Shown here piece by piece: positions 1-8,209 of a stretch of DNA of 58,506 nucleotides. Both the position numbers and the translations under genes were made by a program. Position 1 is the stretch's first letter; every line of letters starts with the position of its first letter. Source of the DNA: JACZST01 sp964195155 (GTDB taxonomy: Bacteria; Actinomycetota; Acidimicrobiia; Spongiisociales; UBA5794); the NCBI GenBank assembly GCA_964195155.1, contig CAXMOP010000010.1, positions 1 to 58,506 of the forward strand, read 5' to 3'. The notes beneath the pieces are model-generated. The model saw only the letters and a program-made list of their open reading frames with translations, searched no databases and was not told the origin of the DNA.

Positions 1-1570
1 CGTACATCAAGCGGGTGACGGTGTTGCCGGAGCGCTCCGCCTCGCAGGTGCGTCCGTTGATATTTCCGTAGAAGGTCACGGTGATCGAGTTCCCGGTATG
101 CGAGGTGTCGATGTAGACGATGGCGGCCGAGTCGTTGCGGAAGATCACGTCGGGCTTCGGCCAACCCAGCGTCGCCTCGCGCACGAACGGGTAGCGCGAG
201 AAGTACAGGCTGTGCGGTTGGTGCTCGACGTCCTCGTAGCACCCAAAGAAGACGGCGTTGTAGAAGGTGGTGGCGAACTGGCTGGTGCCGCCACCGACAT
301 TCACCGGACTGTCACAGCAGTACAGCTCGCCGCTGATGATCGCCCCCGCCCGTCGGTACCCTTCCGCCAGGGTCCTCTGGCCGGCGCGTTCATTGACGGA
401 GAAGGTCTCACCCGGCATCACGATCGCCCCGGCGACCTCATCGGCGAGCAACTGGATGTTGACCACCCGGTTGGCACAGCACGGGTGCCGTGTCGTGAAG
501 CTCGACACCTCGGTGATCGGGCCCATTGCCTCGGCCATTTCAGTCGTGAAGGCCGCTTCCTCGGTATCGACCGTGGGAATCGTCCCCCGACTGCCGGTTG
601 CCGTCGCCGCACCGACGGCTGCGCCGAGCGCATCGACATCAACCACGAATGCCGGGCTCGACGGGACGATGGTGAACTCCTTGGTCTCTTCATCGAACTC
701 GAAGACCGCATCGACCGGCAGCGTGGAGAAGTCCCCGAGCCGCGACGCCACCGCCTCGGTGAGGATGACCGAATCGAAGAAGACAACAACCGCAGGTGCC
801 GAGTTCACCACCGGCTCGCTCTTCAGTGCGGCGGCCAGACTCGGCGGGGAGAACACCAACCCACTGGTGGCGTCCGCCGACCTCAGCACCACCGTGCGAG
901 CCACCATGGCGCGTGCCTCCTCGACGGCGGCGTCCACATTGGCGTCGTTCACCTCGGGGACCAGGTCGGTGAGCGGCAGCGCGATCACCTCCACCGACGA
1001 TGTGGCCAAGCCCGCGACGATCAACGGGGCGGCCCGCGGGCGATCAATCCGAATCCCGGGCTGGGGATATTCGGCGGACGGGACACCGTCGACGACAATC
1101 ACGGCACCTTCGTAGGCCGGCTCGTCGATGACGTTGCGGTCCCAATCGTCGAGGATCTGATCGAGGAGCGCGTCGTCGACGGTGATCGGCACCGCAACCT
1201 CCGCCTGTGTGAACCACGATCCCAGCCATTGGCCGAGATCCGAGGGAAATCCCCCGGTGCGTCGCTGGCGATGCGCGGCGGTGGCGATCGCCTCCTCGTC
1301 GATTTCTAGGCCGATTTCGGAGCCCATGAGCGTCACCAGCTGGTCGTCGACGGTGAACTGCACCGGCTGGGCGGCAAGGTCTTCTTCGTATGTCGCCATG
1401 GCATCCGCCGCATCGGCTGGCTCGAGCCCGGAAAGATCCACGCCGGCGGCGGACACGTTGCGCCCGTTTTGTTCGCCGTTGATCGACTCGTCATAGACGA
1501 AAGCGAGAGCCGTGGCCACGAGCGCGACGACGGGAACAGCAATTGCGATTCCTATGAGAATGCGTCGCAT
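1..1570 (-). CDS. VanW family protein with peptidoglycan-binding-like domains (3' end outside window)
   Basis: At least 523 codons are visible and the frame runs off the left edge. The start ATG at 1570 is followed by a short basic stretch and a hydrophobic segment at about residues 3-23, so the protein is probably membrane-anchored with an extracytoplasmic body. The middle resembles the PG_binding_4 repeats that precede VanW domains in Gram-positive proteins. The visible C-terminal part carries the VanW-type stretch SRYPFVREATLGWPKPD followed by an IDTSHTGNSITVTFYG-like strand. VanW-type proteins are thought to act at the cell wall, but the biochemical role is unsettled. A dispersed hairpin repeat lies just upstream of the start, between this gene and the polyphosphate kinase gene on the same strand. 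Confidence 0.85.
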   Translation of the reverse strand, partial: MRRILIGIAIAVPVVALVATALAFVYDESINGEQNGRNVSAAGVDLSGLEPADAADAMATYEEDLAAQPVQFTVDDQLVTLMGSEIGLEIDEEAIATAAHRQRRTGGFPSDLGQWLGSWFTQAEVAVPITVDDALLDQILDDWDRNVIDEPAYEGAVIVVDGVPSAEYPQPGIRIDRPRAAPLIVAGLATSSVEVIALPLTDLVPEVNDANVDAAVEEARAMVARTVVLRSADATSGLVFSPPSLAAALKSEPVVNSAPAVVVFFDSVILTEAVASRLGDFSTLPVDAVFEFDEETKEFTIVPSSPAFVVDVDALGAAVGAATATGSRGTIPTVDTEEAAFTTEMAEAMGPITEVSSFTTRHPCCANRVVNIQLLADEVAGAIVMPGETFSVNERAGQRTLAEGYRRAGAIISGELYCCDSPVNVGGGTSQFATTFYNAVFFGCYEDVEHQPHSLYFSRYPFVREATLGWPKPDVIFRNDSAAIVYIDTSHTGNSITVTFYGNINGRTCEAERSGNTVTRLMY

Positions 1571-1650
1571 CGACCGGCCTCCGACGAGGGTTACGTGCAG
1601 CGGCGAGAGTGTACGGCCGGTTCGAGCACAGCGAAGATCATCGGGCGGGC

Positions 1651-1746
1651 GAGAGGCTCCGCAAATAGGGGTAATCCGCTCTCTGTCGACGCCGCCATTT
1701 GCGGAGCCGGGGCCCGAGCGGCCCGCCACGAGGCAAGAGCGGGAAC
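1651..1746. repeat. Dispersed intergenic hairpin repeat, copy 1
   Basis: An 11-bp perfect inverted repeat, GGCTCCGCAAA (1655-1665) and TTTGCGGAGCC (1698-1708), is followed by a GGCCCGAGCGGCCCGCCACG stretch and an AAGAGCGGGAA tail. The same arrangement recurs at 9611-9716. This copy lies between the ppk2 stop and the VanW start. It could be a REP/MITE-like element or a terminator-like hairpin; there is no T-run. Confidence 0.75.
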
Positions 1747-1795
1747 GAAGGCGTAGCGGATGCGACCGTAGAGGTCTCGATGATCGGTGTGCCCT

Positions 1796-2566
1796 CTACG
1801 AATAGACATGGGGGATTTCCAGGGAATTCCAGTCCGGGGCTACATAGTCGCCCGGAGGCTGCCGCTCCGGCATCGTGAGTGGCTTCGGGGTCAGATCCTC
1901 ATATGCGATCTGGCCGAGGAGGTGGTGGATGACGTTGAGCCTTCCGGAGCGCTTGTCGTTGAGGTCGGCGAGGTGCCAGGGCGCCCACTCGGTGCTGGTG
2001 TGCTCGAACATGACGTCTCTCGCCTTCGAGTAGTCCACCCAGCGGGAGCGGGCCTCGAGATCCATCGGAGACAGCTTCCAGCGCCGTTTTGGATCGGTGT
2101 TGCGGGCCTGGAAACGGTCCTCCTGCTCGTCGTCGCTCGTGTGGAGCCAGTACTTGAGCAGGATCATCCCGTCTGCAACCAGTACCTGCTCGAACGCGGG
2201 GCACAGCCGGAGGAAGTCCTTGTACTCGCGGTCCGTGCAGAACCCCATGACCCGCTCGACACCGAGCCGGTTGTACCAGGACCGGTCGAACAGCACCATC
2301 TCGCCGCCGGAGGGAAGGTGTGCGATATAGCGCTGCAGGTACCACTGGGTCTGCTCGCGCTCGGTGGGTTTGGCGAGGGCAACCGTCCGAACGACCCGCG
2401 GGTTCAGCCGCCTCGTGATCGTCTTGATGGTTCCACCCTTGCCCGCGGCGTCCCGGCCCTCGAAGATCACGGCCACCCGCAGACCGTGCATCCTGATCCA
2501 GGCCTGGAGTTTGGCGAGCTCGGCCTCGAGCCTGGCCAGCTCTGGTTCGTATTGCTTGCGCTTCAC
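1796..2566 (-). CDS. ppk2: Polyphosphate kinase 2 (PPK2 family)
   Basis: 256 aa, the usual length of a one-domain PPK2. The Walker A motif EGRDAAGKGG lies near residues 36-45 and the Walker B/lid motif MVLFDRSWYNR near residues 89-99, both diagnostic of the family. The N-terminus is a basic helix (MKRKQYEPELARLEAELAKLQ). PPK2 enzymes transfer phosphate between polyphosphate and nucleoside mono- or diphosphates in the cytoplasm. The subclass, and so the substrate, cannot be fixed from the sequence alone. The gene seems to be transcribed alone; whiB lies upstream on the same strand with an 85-bp gap. Confidence 0.95.
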   Translation of the reverse strand: MKRKQYEPELARLEAELAKLQAWIRMHGLRVAVIFEGRDAAGKGGTIKTITRRLNPRVVRTVALAKPTEREQTQWYLQRYIAHLPSGGEMVLFDRSWYNRLGVERVMGFCTDREYKDFLRLCPAFEQVLVADGMILLKYWLHTSDDEQEDRFQARNTDPKRRWKLSPMDLEARSRWVDYSKARDVMFEHTSTEWAPWHLADLNDKRSGRLNVIHHLLGQIAYEDLTPKPLTMPERQPPGDYVAPDWNSLEIPHVYS

Positions 2567-2651
2567 GGGCAGAGGCTAGTTTCACGCGGAAGCGCTGCGT
2601 GAATGCTTGCTGCGTTCACCGCAGCGAGGCTACCGCAACCGAAGCTGAGCC

Positions 2652-2957
2652 TCAGCTCGCCTTGCGCCTCGCCTGATCGCGAATTCTGCGCCGCATCCGG
2701 CGCCGCTCCTGGGCGTCGAGACCACCCCATACGCCGTCGGTCTGGTTGGTGGCAAGGGAATATTGCAGGCAGGTCTCGGCTACCGGGCAGTCGGCACAGA
2801 TCGCCTTCGCCTCGAGCGTGGCTACCTCCGACTCGTCGATCGGAAAAAAGATGTCGATGTCGAGGTTCTTGCACGCAGCGGCCTTGCGCCAGCCCTCCTC
2901 TGGCTCCCAGAGCACGTCGTAGGCCAGGCTGGTCAGTGAAAGCGACTTCTCTCGCAT
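2652..2957 (-). CDS. WhiB-family iron-sulfur transcriptional regulator
   Basis: 101 aa. The four cluster-binding cysteines of the Wbl family are at C29, C54, C57 and C63 (spacing C-x24-C-x2-C-x5-C). They are followed by the turn GVWGG at residues 75-79 and a basic C-terminal tail (RRRMRRRIRDQARRK) suited to DNA contact. Wbl proteins are restricted to actinobacteria and their phages; they carry a redox- or NO-sensitive [4Fe-4S] cluster and usually act with the housekeeping sigma factor. The paralogue (WhiB1, 2, 3 and so on) cannot be assigned with confidence. It is divergent from the FHA gene. Confidence 0.95.
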   Translation of the reverse strand: MREKSLSLTSLAYDVLWEPEEGWRKAAACKNLDIDIFFPIDESEVATLEAKAICADCPVAETCLQYSLATNQTDGVWGGLDAQERRRMRRRIRDQARRKAS

Positions 2958-3077
2958 GCGGCTGGTAACGCCTGACGCCGATTCCGTGTTCCCATAAAGT
3001 GGAGGCAGACCCCGAAATTCGGCAAGGGCTTGGACCCGGCTAGATTGTGTGGCTCATCAAGCTTTTTCAGGGCAACC

Positions 3078-3638
3078 GTGGACCTCACAGTCGAGTACGA
3101 AGGCCAAGAGAAAACCATCGCAGAGGGAACGACGGCAGTGATCGGGGCCGACGCGGCCTCCACGGTGCAGATCGCACGTCCCGGGATCTCGCGACGGCAT
3201 GCCATCCTCAAGCACGACGGATCACACTGGGTGATTCAAGACGCCTCGAGCCGGAACGGGACGTTCCACAGCGGATCTCGCATCCAGATCCTCGACATCG
3301 ACGGGACGACCAAGATCCGGCTGGGTCACCCGACCGAAGGAGCCGAGATCGTTCTCACTCCTGCCGACCAGAACGCCGAGACCCGGGTCGTCACCGAGGT
3401 GTCCGAACCGGTGCCGGTGACAGACGTGGTGGCGGAGCAACCGCCGTTTCAGCTACCGGCCGTACCGCAGGCACAACGACCCGAACTCGACCTCGATCCA
3501 CGGCTGGACAACCTGATTGACGCGCTCAACGACACCGTTTCGTCGGTCAAGGGGCTCACCTGGTCGGTCTGGGCAATGATCGCCGTCACCGCTGCTCTGG
3601 TTGTGCTGACCCTGTTCGTGGCCATCGTCGGGAATTAG
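3078..3638 (+). CDS. FHA-domain protein with C-terminal membrane anchor
   Basis: I place the start at GTG 3078, preceded by AGGG about 7 bp upstream; an in-frame ATG at 3030 would add 16 residues unlike the domain. The forkhead-associated domain fills about residues 1-95 and shows the phosphothreonine-binding signature GISRRH followed by SSRNGT. An acidic, proline-rich linker follows, then one hydrophobic segment near the C-terminus (WAMIAVTAALVVLTLFVAIV). The FHA domain is therefore probably cytoplasmic and tethered to the membrane. FHA proteins bind substrates of Ser/Thr kinases; no kinase gene is in the window. Confidence 0.85.
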   Translation: MDLTVEYEGQEKTIAEGTTAVIGADAASTVQIARPGISRRHAILKHDGSHWVIQDASSRNGTFHSGSRIQILDIDGTTKIRLGHPTEGAEIVLTPADQNAETRVVTEVSEPVPVTDVVAEQPPFQLPAVPQAQRPELDLDPRLDNLIDALNDTVSSVKGLTWSVWAMIAVTAALVVLTLFVAIVGN

Positions 3639-3670
3639 CGAGCCAGGTAGCTGAGCCCGATAGCTGAGGC

Positions 3671-3733
3671 TGACGACTGACGACTGACGACTGACGACTG
3701 ACGACTGACGACTGACGACTGACGACTGACGAC
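3671..3733. repeat. Tandem heptanucleotide repeat (TGACGAC)9
   Basis: Nine exact head-to-tail copies of the 7-bp unit TGACGAC, followed by a partial copy. It fills the space between the convergent FHA gene and bpa, ending 4 bp before the bpa stop codon. The unit is free of stops on the minus strand, where it would read as a VVSRQSS-like period. Confidence 0.97.
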
Positions 3734-3736
3734 TGA

Positions 3737-4222
3737 CTAAAGATATAGCCCAGGCTGCTCGTCGTCAGGCAGCTGTGGCGGCTCCAGCGCCATCCGGCGG
3801 CGCATCTGCTCCAGCTGGGTCTGCGCCGAGACCTGCTGGGTGAACAACGAAGCCTGAATGCCGTGGAAAAGGCCTTCGAGCCATCCGACGAGCTGCGCCT
3901 GAGCAACGCGAAGCTCGGACTCGGTCGGCGTGTCCTGTTCGAGCGGGAGAAAGATGGCGTCCATCTCATCTTTGAGATCGTCAGAAAGCACCTCGCGAAG
4001 CTCGTCGATCGAGTTGTGGTAGATGGCGATCAGTCGTTGCGTGCCTTGGTCGTCGAGGCCGCTCTCCCTGACCTCTTCGAGCATCGCTCTGGTCATCGAG
4101 GCGATGCGGATCAGCTTTGACGGCTCGGTAACGAATGTTCCGGTGTCCTCGCCTCCCGTACCGTCGTCGACGACTTCGGGCGCAATCGGTTCTTCAGTCG
4201 GCTGTTGTTCTTCAGATGCCAT
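3737..4222 (-). CDS. bpa: Bacterial proteasome activator Bpa
   Basis: 161 aa, matching the Bpa (Rv3780, DUF2587) family in length and layout. An acidic disordered N-terminus precedes a helical core from about residue 33. The core contains the family-typical segment AQAQLVGWLEGLFHGIQASL near residues 105-125. The chain ends in GLYL, equivalent to the C-terminal GQYL tail through which Bpa docks on the 20S proteasome and opens its gate without ATP. Bpa rings deliver unfolded proteins, including HspR in mycobacteria, to the proteasome. Its presence implies that the genome encodes a 20S proteasome; an hspR gene lies 34 kb away. Confidence 0.93.
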   Translation of the reverse strand: MASEEQQPTEEPIAPEVVDDGTGGEDTGTFVTEPSKLIRIASMTRAMLEEVRESGLDDQGTQRLIAIYHNSIDELREVLSDDLKDEMDAIFLPLEQDTPTESELRVAQAQLVGWLEGLFHGIQASLFTQQVSAQTQLEQMRRRMALEPPQLPDDEQPGLYL

Positions 4223-4303
4223 GACCCAAGCTTACGAGCAATCGTTCGTCACCCAGATGGCGACTCTTTTGCGGGTCGCCGCCACCCGTCTTGCGGCGCG
4301 GGT

Positions 4304-5260
4304 CTACGGTGCCCGACCGATCCCAACGGCTCGAGGATCGATGGTTCCTGCGAGGCTTCCATCCGGTGCAACAACCGGAATCGGTGCGCTCTCGAAGAAG
4401 GCGGCCAGCGCCCACGCCGCGTCGAGCGCGTCATCCTGTTCCAGTGCGACCGGCGGCTCCATCACCTCGACGACCGGGGTGTCGGGATCCGACGCCTGCA
4501 GGGCAGACCTTCTGGCGATGCCGACGAGCTGACCATCGTCTACCACCGGCACCACCCGGGCCGTGGTCACCTTGACCGCATCCCCGGATCGCATCACGGC
4601 GCCGAGATACGTTGGTTCACCCGCTACCTGAAAGCAGCGGACCGGAGCCGAGCGAACCACCAGCGCGCCGGCTGGTGCGGCGAGGATCAGCTTGCGGCCG
4701 GGGCCGAAAAACTGCCGGTGCAGCCACGATCCGCCCGGGGCGCCAATCACGAGCAGGGTGGCCGGATCCAGCCCGTCCACGATTGACGGCGCACCACCGT
4801 TCGTCTGCACCAGGCGGACGAGGCCCGGCGCATCCAGCGCATGCTCGTCGAGCAGCTGCTGGGCCGCGGTCTCGGTTACCCCAGGTGCCGGTGCTGTCAC
4901 CAATTTCCCGGGGATTCCGAGGTGCGTCGAGATGCGATAGGCGACAGCGGCCGCCAGCGTCGAGTTCGGGCCCGAACCCACCGCAGCCGCCACGGCGCGG
5001 ATCTCGTCGAGTTCGACCTTGTGCGGCACCACCGAGCTGACCAGGTCGAAGGAGGAGAGCTTCTTGGTGATCAGCACGTCGGCCCGCGCGTCGACACAGG
5101 CTTCGCGGAGATCGCCCTCGACGCGGACGGGATCCTCGCTGCTGAGCATCGCGGCAACCTCTCCGGTGCCGCTGCCGCGGGTCCAAACGATATTCCATGG
5201 AACCGGGCGCGACTCGTGGGGCTGATCGTCGGCCGAGCCCCTGACAGGCTGGTCGGTCAT
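4304..5260 (-). CDS. Universal-stress-protein-like domain with CBS pair
   Basis: 318 aa. The first 200 residues look like a UspA-type nucleotide-binding fold: LLVIGAPGGSWLHRQFFG followed by APAGALVVRSAP is close to the G-x2-G-x9-G-S/T ATP-binding signature of that family. The C-terminal 110 residues form two CBS-like repeats (VMRSGDAVKVTTARVVPVVD, then VMEPPVALEQ through PVVAPDGSLAG). CBS pairs bind adenosine nucleotides, so an energy- or stress-sensing role is likely but unproven. The start ATG at 5260 fits the N-terminal sequence. A palindromic repeat block lies just upstream. Confidence 0.7.
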   Translation of the reverse strand: MTDQPVRGSADDQPHESRPVPWNIVWTRGSGTGEVAAMLSSEDPVRVEGDLREACVDARADVLITKKLSSFDLVSSVVPHKVELDEIRAVAAAVGSGPNSTLAAAVAYRISTHLGIPGKLVTAPAPGVTETAAQQLLDEHALDAPGLVRLVQTNGGAPSIVDGLDPATLLVIGAPGGSWLHRQFFGPGRKLILAAPAGALVVRSAPVRCFQVAGEPTYLGAVMRSGDAVKVTTARVVPVVDDGQLVGIARRSALQASDPDTPVVEVMEPPVALEQDDALDAAWALAAFFESAPIPVVAPDGSLAGTIDPRAVGIGRAP

Positions 5261-5318
5261 GCCCGGCCAGATTATCAGCCCCCTTCCGACGAGTTACGCA
5301 CGGTTTTCGCGACTCGCG

Positions 5319-5460
5319 CTGCGAACCCAGGGCTCCCAGACCCACCTGCTGGGGCTGGTGGCCCATAGATCAAGCGCAAGACGGCGGTCTTGTCGAACCG
5401 TGGGCTGGCAAGCCCACACGGTGGTGCTACGAACCCAGGGTTCGCAGCCCCCCGGCCCAC
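5319..5460. repeat. Palindromic repeat block (R-T-x-G-S family), copies 1 and 2
   Basis: Two degenerate units. The first (5321-5366) starts GCGAACCCAGGGCTCCCAGA. The second (5394-5450) contains GTGGGCTGGCAAGCCCAC and then CGAACCCAGGGTTCG. Related units occur at 23481-23540 and 24477-24540. The second unit overlaps the polX 3' end and supplies its last codons and TAG stop. Confidence 0.85.
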
Positions 5461-7148
5461 TTCAGGAACTGGGCGGTTGGCCAGGTATTGACCACCTGCG
5501 ATCGCTCAACCCAGCCGCGACGGGCGTTGTGCACCCCCCACCGCGACTTGACGAACTCGGTGACGTCGTGGGAATCCGTGGAGATCGTATAGAAGACATC
5601 GTGGCGATTCCTGGCCCGAATCAGCAGATCGGCGGGAACGTCGAGGCGGTCGATGTGCGAATTGATCTCGAGGGCCGTCCCGGTGGCCGCGGCGCCATCG
5701 AGGACCGCGTCGAAATCGAGCTCGATGCCGGGGCGCTTCGCGATGCGCCGCCCGGTGAGGTGGCCGATCACGCTGACCGCCGGGTTGGCCATTGCCGTGA
5801 GAATGCGCTCGGTCTGCTGGTCGGCGGGCAGGTCGAAGTGCGAATGGACGCTGGCAACACACCAGTCGAAGCCGCCAAGGAACTCCGGGTCGTAGTCGAC
5901 CCCGCCTTGCGGGTCGATGTTGAGCTCTGCGCCGTGGAGGATCGTCAACCCCGGGTATCGGGCGCGAAGTGCGTCGATGCGCCCCCGCTCCTCGAGCACC
6001 TTTTCCCGGCTCAGTCCGTTGATCGAAAGGTCCTCACCGTGCTCGGTGATCGCGACATATTCGAGGCCGTGTGCAGCCGCCGCCGCGAGCATGTCCTCGA
6101 GGCTGCTCCGCCCGTCGCCCGACCATGTCGAATGCACGTGGAGGTCGCCGCGCAGGTCCTCGACCGATACCAGATCAGGCAGAGCCCCCTCTGCTGCGGC
6201 CTCGATCTCTCCGTTGTCCTCGCGCAACTCCGGTGGGATGAAGTCGAGGTCGAGCGCCCGGTAGATCTCCTCCTCGGTCTCGGAGAAAACCACCTCGTCG
6301 TCCTCCATCAGCCCGTATTCGTTGAGCAGCCAGCCCCGGGCGATGGCCCGCTGCCGCAAGGCGATGTTGTGCGCTTTCGAGCCGGTGAAGTACAGCAACG
6401 CCGCCCCGTATTGCTCGGGAGCAACCACCCGCACGTCGACCTGGATCGTCGCTCTGGCATCGGCGACGGCATCGGCAACGGCCTCGGCAGTTGCCGATGC
6501 CGCGTCGTCCGCCGTCTCCACGTCGGAGCCGACCACGAGGATGTCGATGTCTGCGGCCGTGTCCCGGAACCGTCGCAGGCTGCCGCAATAGCGCACCTCC
6601 CTGACTCCGTCGATCGTGCCCACCCGCGCCACGAGACCCTCGGCGATCCGCAATGCGGTGGCAATCGGGACGCGGCGATTCTTGCCGGCCAGGCCGAGCT
6701 TGTCGATGGCCGTCCCGATTTTCACCTCGGTCTTGGCACCAAGGCCCGGAAGCTCGCGGAGCTGCTTGGCGGCGACCGCGGCCTTCAGCTGGTCGACCGA
6801 CTCAACGCCAAGCCGGTCACGAAGCATGACCGCGGTGCGCGGACCGACACCCGGCACCTGCAGCATCGCCACGAACTCGTCGGGATACTTGGCGCTGAGC
6901 TCGTCGTGCACTGCCAAGTGCCCGGTATCGATGTACTCACGGATCTTCCGGGCGGTGGAGTCCCCAATGCCGTCGATAGCCTTCAGCTCAGACACACTGA
7001 GCGCCGAGACGTCTTCGGGATGCATGCGCACTCCGTTCGTCGCCCGCTCATAAGCCCGCGTGCGAAAGGACTGGGCGCTCCCGTCTTCGAGTTGGGTCAG
7101 CACCATCAGCCGGGTGAGGAGCGCGGCGACCTCGTCATTGGCGCGCAT
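5427..7148 (-). CDS. polX: DNA polymerase/3'-5' exonuclease PolX
   Basis: 573 aa, the usual length of bacterial PolX. The order is an N-terminal helix-hairpin-helix region (IDGIGDSTARKI, VPGVGPRTAVML, LPGLGAKTEVKI), a family-X polymerase core with CGSLRRFRDTAADIDILV carrying the metal-binding Asp pair, and a C-terminal PHP domain (DLHVHSTWSGDG, ITEHGED, SVHSHF, STDSHDV). PolX fills gaps in base-excision repair; the PHP domain is a Mn-dependent 3'-5' exonuclease. The start ATG at 7148 shares one base with the stop of the upstream exchanger gene (TGATG), suggesting translational coupling. The C-terminal tail LRTLGS and stop lie inside a dispersed repeat. Confidence 0.95.
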   Translation of the reverse strand: MRANDEVAALLTRLMVLTQLEDGSAQSFRTRAYERATNGVRMHPEDVSALSVSELKAIDGIGDSTARKIREYIDTGHLAVHDELSAKYPDEFVAMLQVPGVGPRTAVMLRDRLGVESVDQLKAAVAAKQLRELPGLGAKTEVKIGTAIDKLGLAGKNRRVPIATALRIAEGLVARVGTIDGVREVRYCGSLRRFRDTAADIDILVVGSDVETADDAASATAEAVADAVADARATIQVDVRVVAPEQYGAALLYFTGSKAHNIALRQRAIARGWLLNEYGLMEDDEVVFSETEEEIYRALDLDFIPPELREDNGEIEAAAEGALPDLVSVEDLRGDLHVHSTWSGDGRSSLEDMLAAAAAHGLEYVAITEHGEDLSINGLSREKVLEERGRIDALRARYPGLTILHGAELNIDPQGGVDYDPEFLGGFDWCVASVHSHFDLPADQQTERILTAMANPAVSVIGHLTGRRIAKRPGIELDFDAVLDGAAATGTALEINSHIDRLDVPADLLIRARNRHDVFYTISTDSHDVTEFVKSRWGVHNARRGWVERSQVVNTWPTAQFLKWAGGLRTLGS

Positions 7149-8125
7149 CAGCGGTAGGCCAGGACTGCGTAGGCGACGAAGGCGACAAGCAGCAGCGCTC
7201 CCTCGATGCGTTGAATGCGTCGCCCCGAATACGCAAAGAGCCCGGCAATGACCGCCGCCAGAACCATGATTGCCAGCAACACCGGCGTGACCGCCTCCAC
7301 CATCCCGGGGCCGAGGATCGCGATGAATCCGATGACCCCGAGCGAGTTGAAGATGTTGGAGCCGAGGACGTTGCCGATCGCCAACTCGGACTGATGGCGC
7401 CTCGCCGCCGCAACGGCAGCAGCAAGCTCGGGCAGGCTGGTGCCGACACCCGTCACCAGGCCAAGAAACACGACGGAGAGCCCAAGACGCTGGCCGATAC
7501 CGATTACGCCGTCGAGCATGAGCTTCGCCGCGATCACCGTAACCACAATGGCAACGATGCCCACGATGATCTCCTTCCCGACCAGGCGGCGCCACCGATC
7601 GGTTCCGATCTCATCGCGACTCGCCACGTCGAAGGCCGGGTCAACATCATCGACAGCAGGGGCGATCTCGGACGGGTCGTCGATCGACCACCGCACCATG
7701 AGCCCTATTGCGCCACCGAGCAGCGCCAGCAGGAGGACTCCCTCCCAGAAGCTGAGCCGTCCGTCCAACAGAATCACCGTCATCACGACCACGGCGGTGA
7801 GCATCAGAAGGCCTTCGCGGCGGATCACGTGCCGGCTTGCCACCAGGGCGCCGATCAGTGCCGCCGATCCCAGCACCAGGGTCACGTTTGCGATGTTCGA
7901 GCTCACGACGTTGCTCACTGCCAGGTCGAGCTCGCCTTCAAGCGCAGCCAGACCGGAGACCACGAACTCGGGCACCGAGGTTCCAAACCCGATGACGATC
8001 GCTCCGATCATCACCGCAGACACTTCGAAGGCGCGCGAGATCGTCACTGCCGAACGAACCAATCGATCGGCGGCATATATGAGGGCAACCATGCCCCCGA
8101 CGAGAAAGATTGCGTCGAGCCACAC
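7148..8125 (-). CDS. Calcium/sodium antiporter (CaCA family, YrbG-like)
   Basis: 325 aa with about ten hydrophobic segments and the two alpha-repeats of the family: IGFGTSVPEFVVSG with NVVSSNIANVTLVLG, and TGVGTSLPELAAAV with NVLGSNIFNSLG. The family exchanges Ca2+ for Na+ or H+ across the cytoplasmic membrane. I choose GTG 8125, preceded by GGAAGGGA at 8-9 bp; an upstream ATG at 8236 would add 37 poorly conserved residues and run into the divergent nhaA start. It overlaps polX by one base. The neighbouring divergent Na+/H+ antiporter makes a plausible sodium-cycle pair. Confidence 0.92.
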   Translation of the reverse strand: MWLDAIFLVGGMVALIYAADRLVRSAVTISRAFEVSAVMIGAIVIGFGTSVPEFVVSGLAALEGELDLAVSNVVSSNIANVTLVLGSAALIGALVASRHVIRREGLLMLTAVVVMTVILLDGRLSFWEGVLLLALLGGAIGLMVRWSIDDPSEIAPAVDDVDPAFDVASRDEIGTDRWRRLVGKEIIVGIVAIVVTVIAAKLMLDGVIGIGQRLGLSVVFLGLVTGVGTSLPELAAAVAAARRHQSELAIGNVLGSNIFNSLGVIGFIAILGPGMVEAVTPVLLAIMVLAAVIAGLFAYSGRRIQRIEGALLLVAFVAYAVLAYR

Positions 8126-8209
8126 GGTTGACGAGGTCCCTTCCTGGGTGGCGGCGATAGTACCGCGCCCCGGAATGACGGCCGGGCCTACCACTACTCT
8201 CCGCCCTCC

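Noticed and set aside
3671..3733. Possible CRISPR array
   Set aside because: The 7-bp units are contiguous with no spacers; it is a microsatellite.
5259..7157. A 632-codon open frame on the plus strand opposite polX
   Set aside because: It mirrors the polX coding sequence, has no recognisable motif and contains long Arg/Asp/His/Val-rich stretches typical of the antisense of GC-rich genes.
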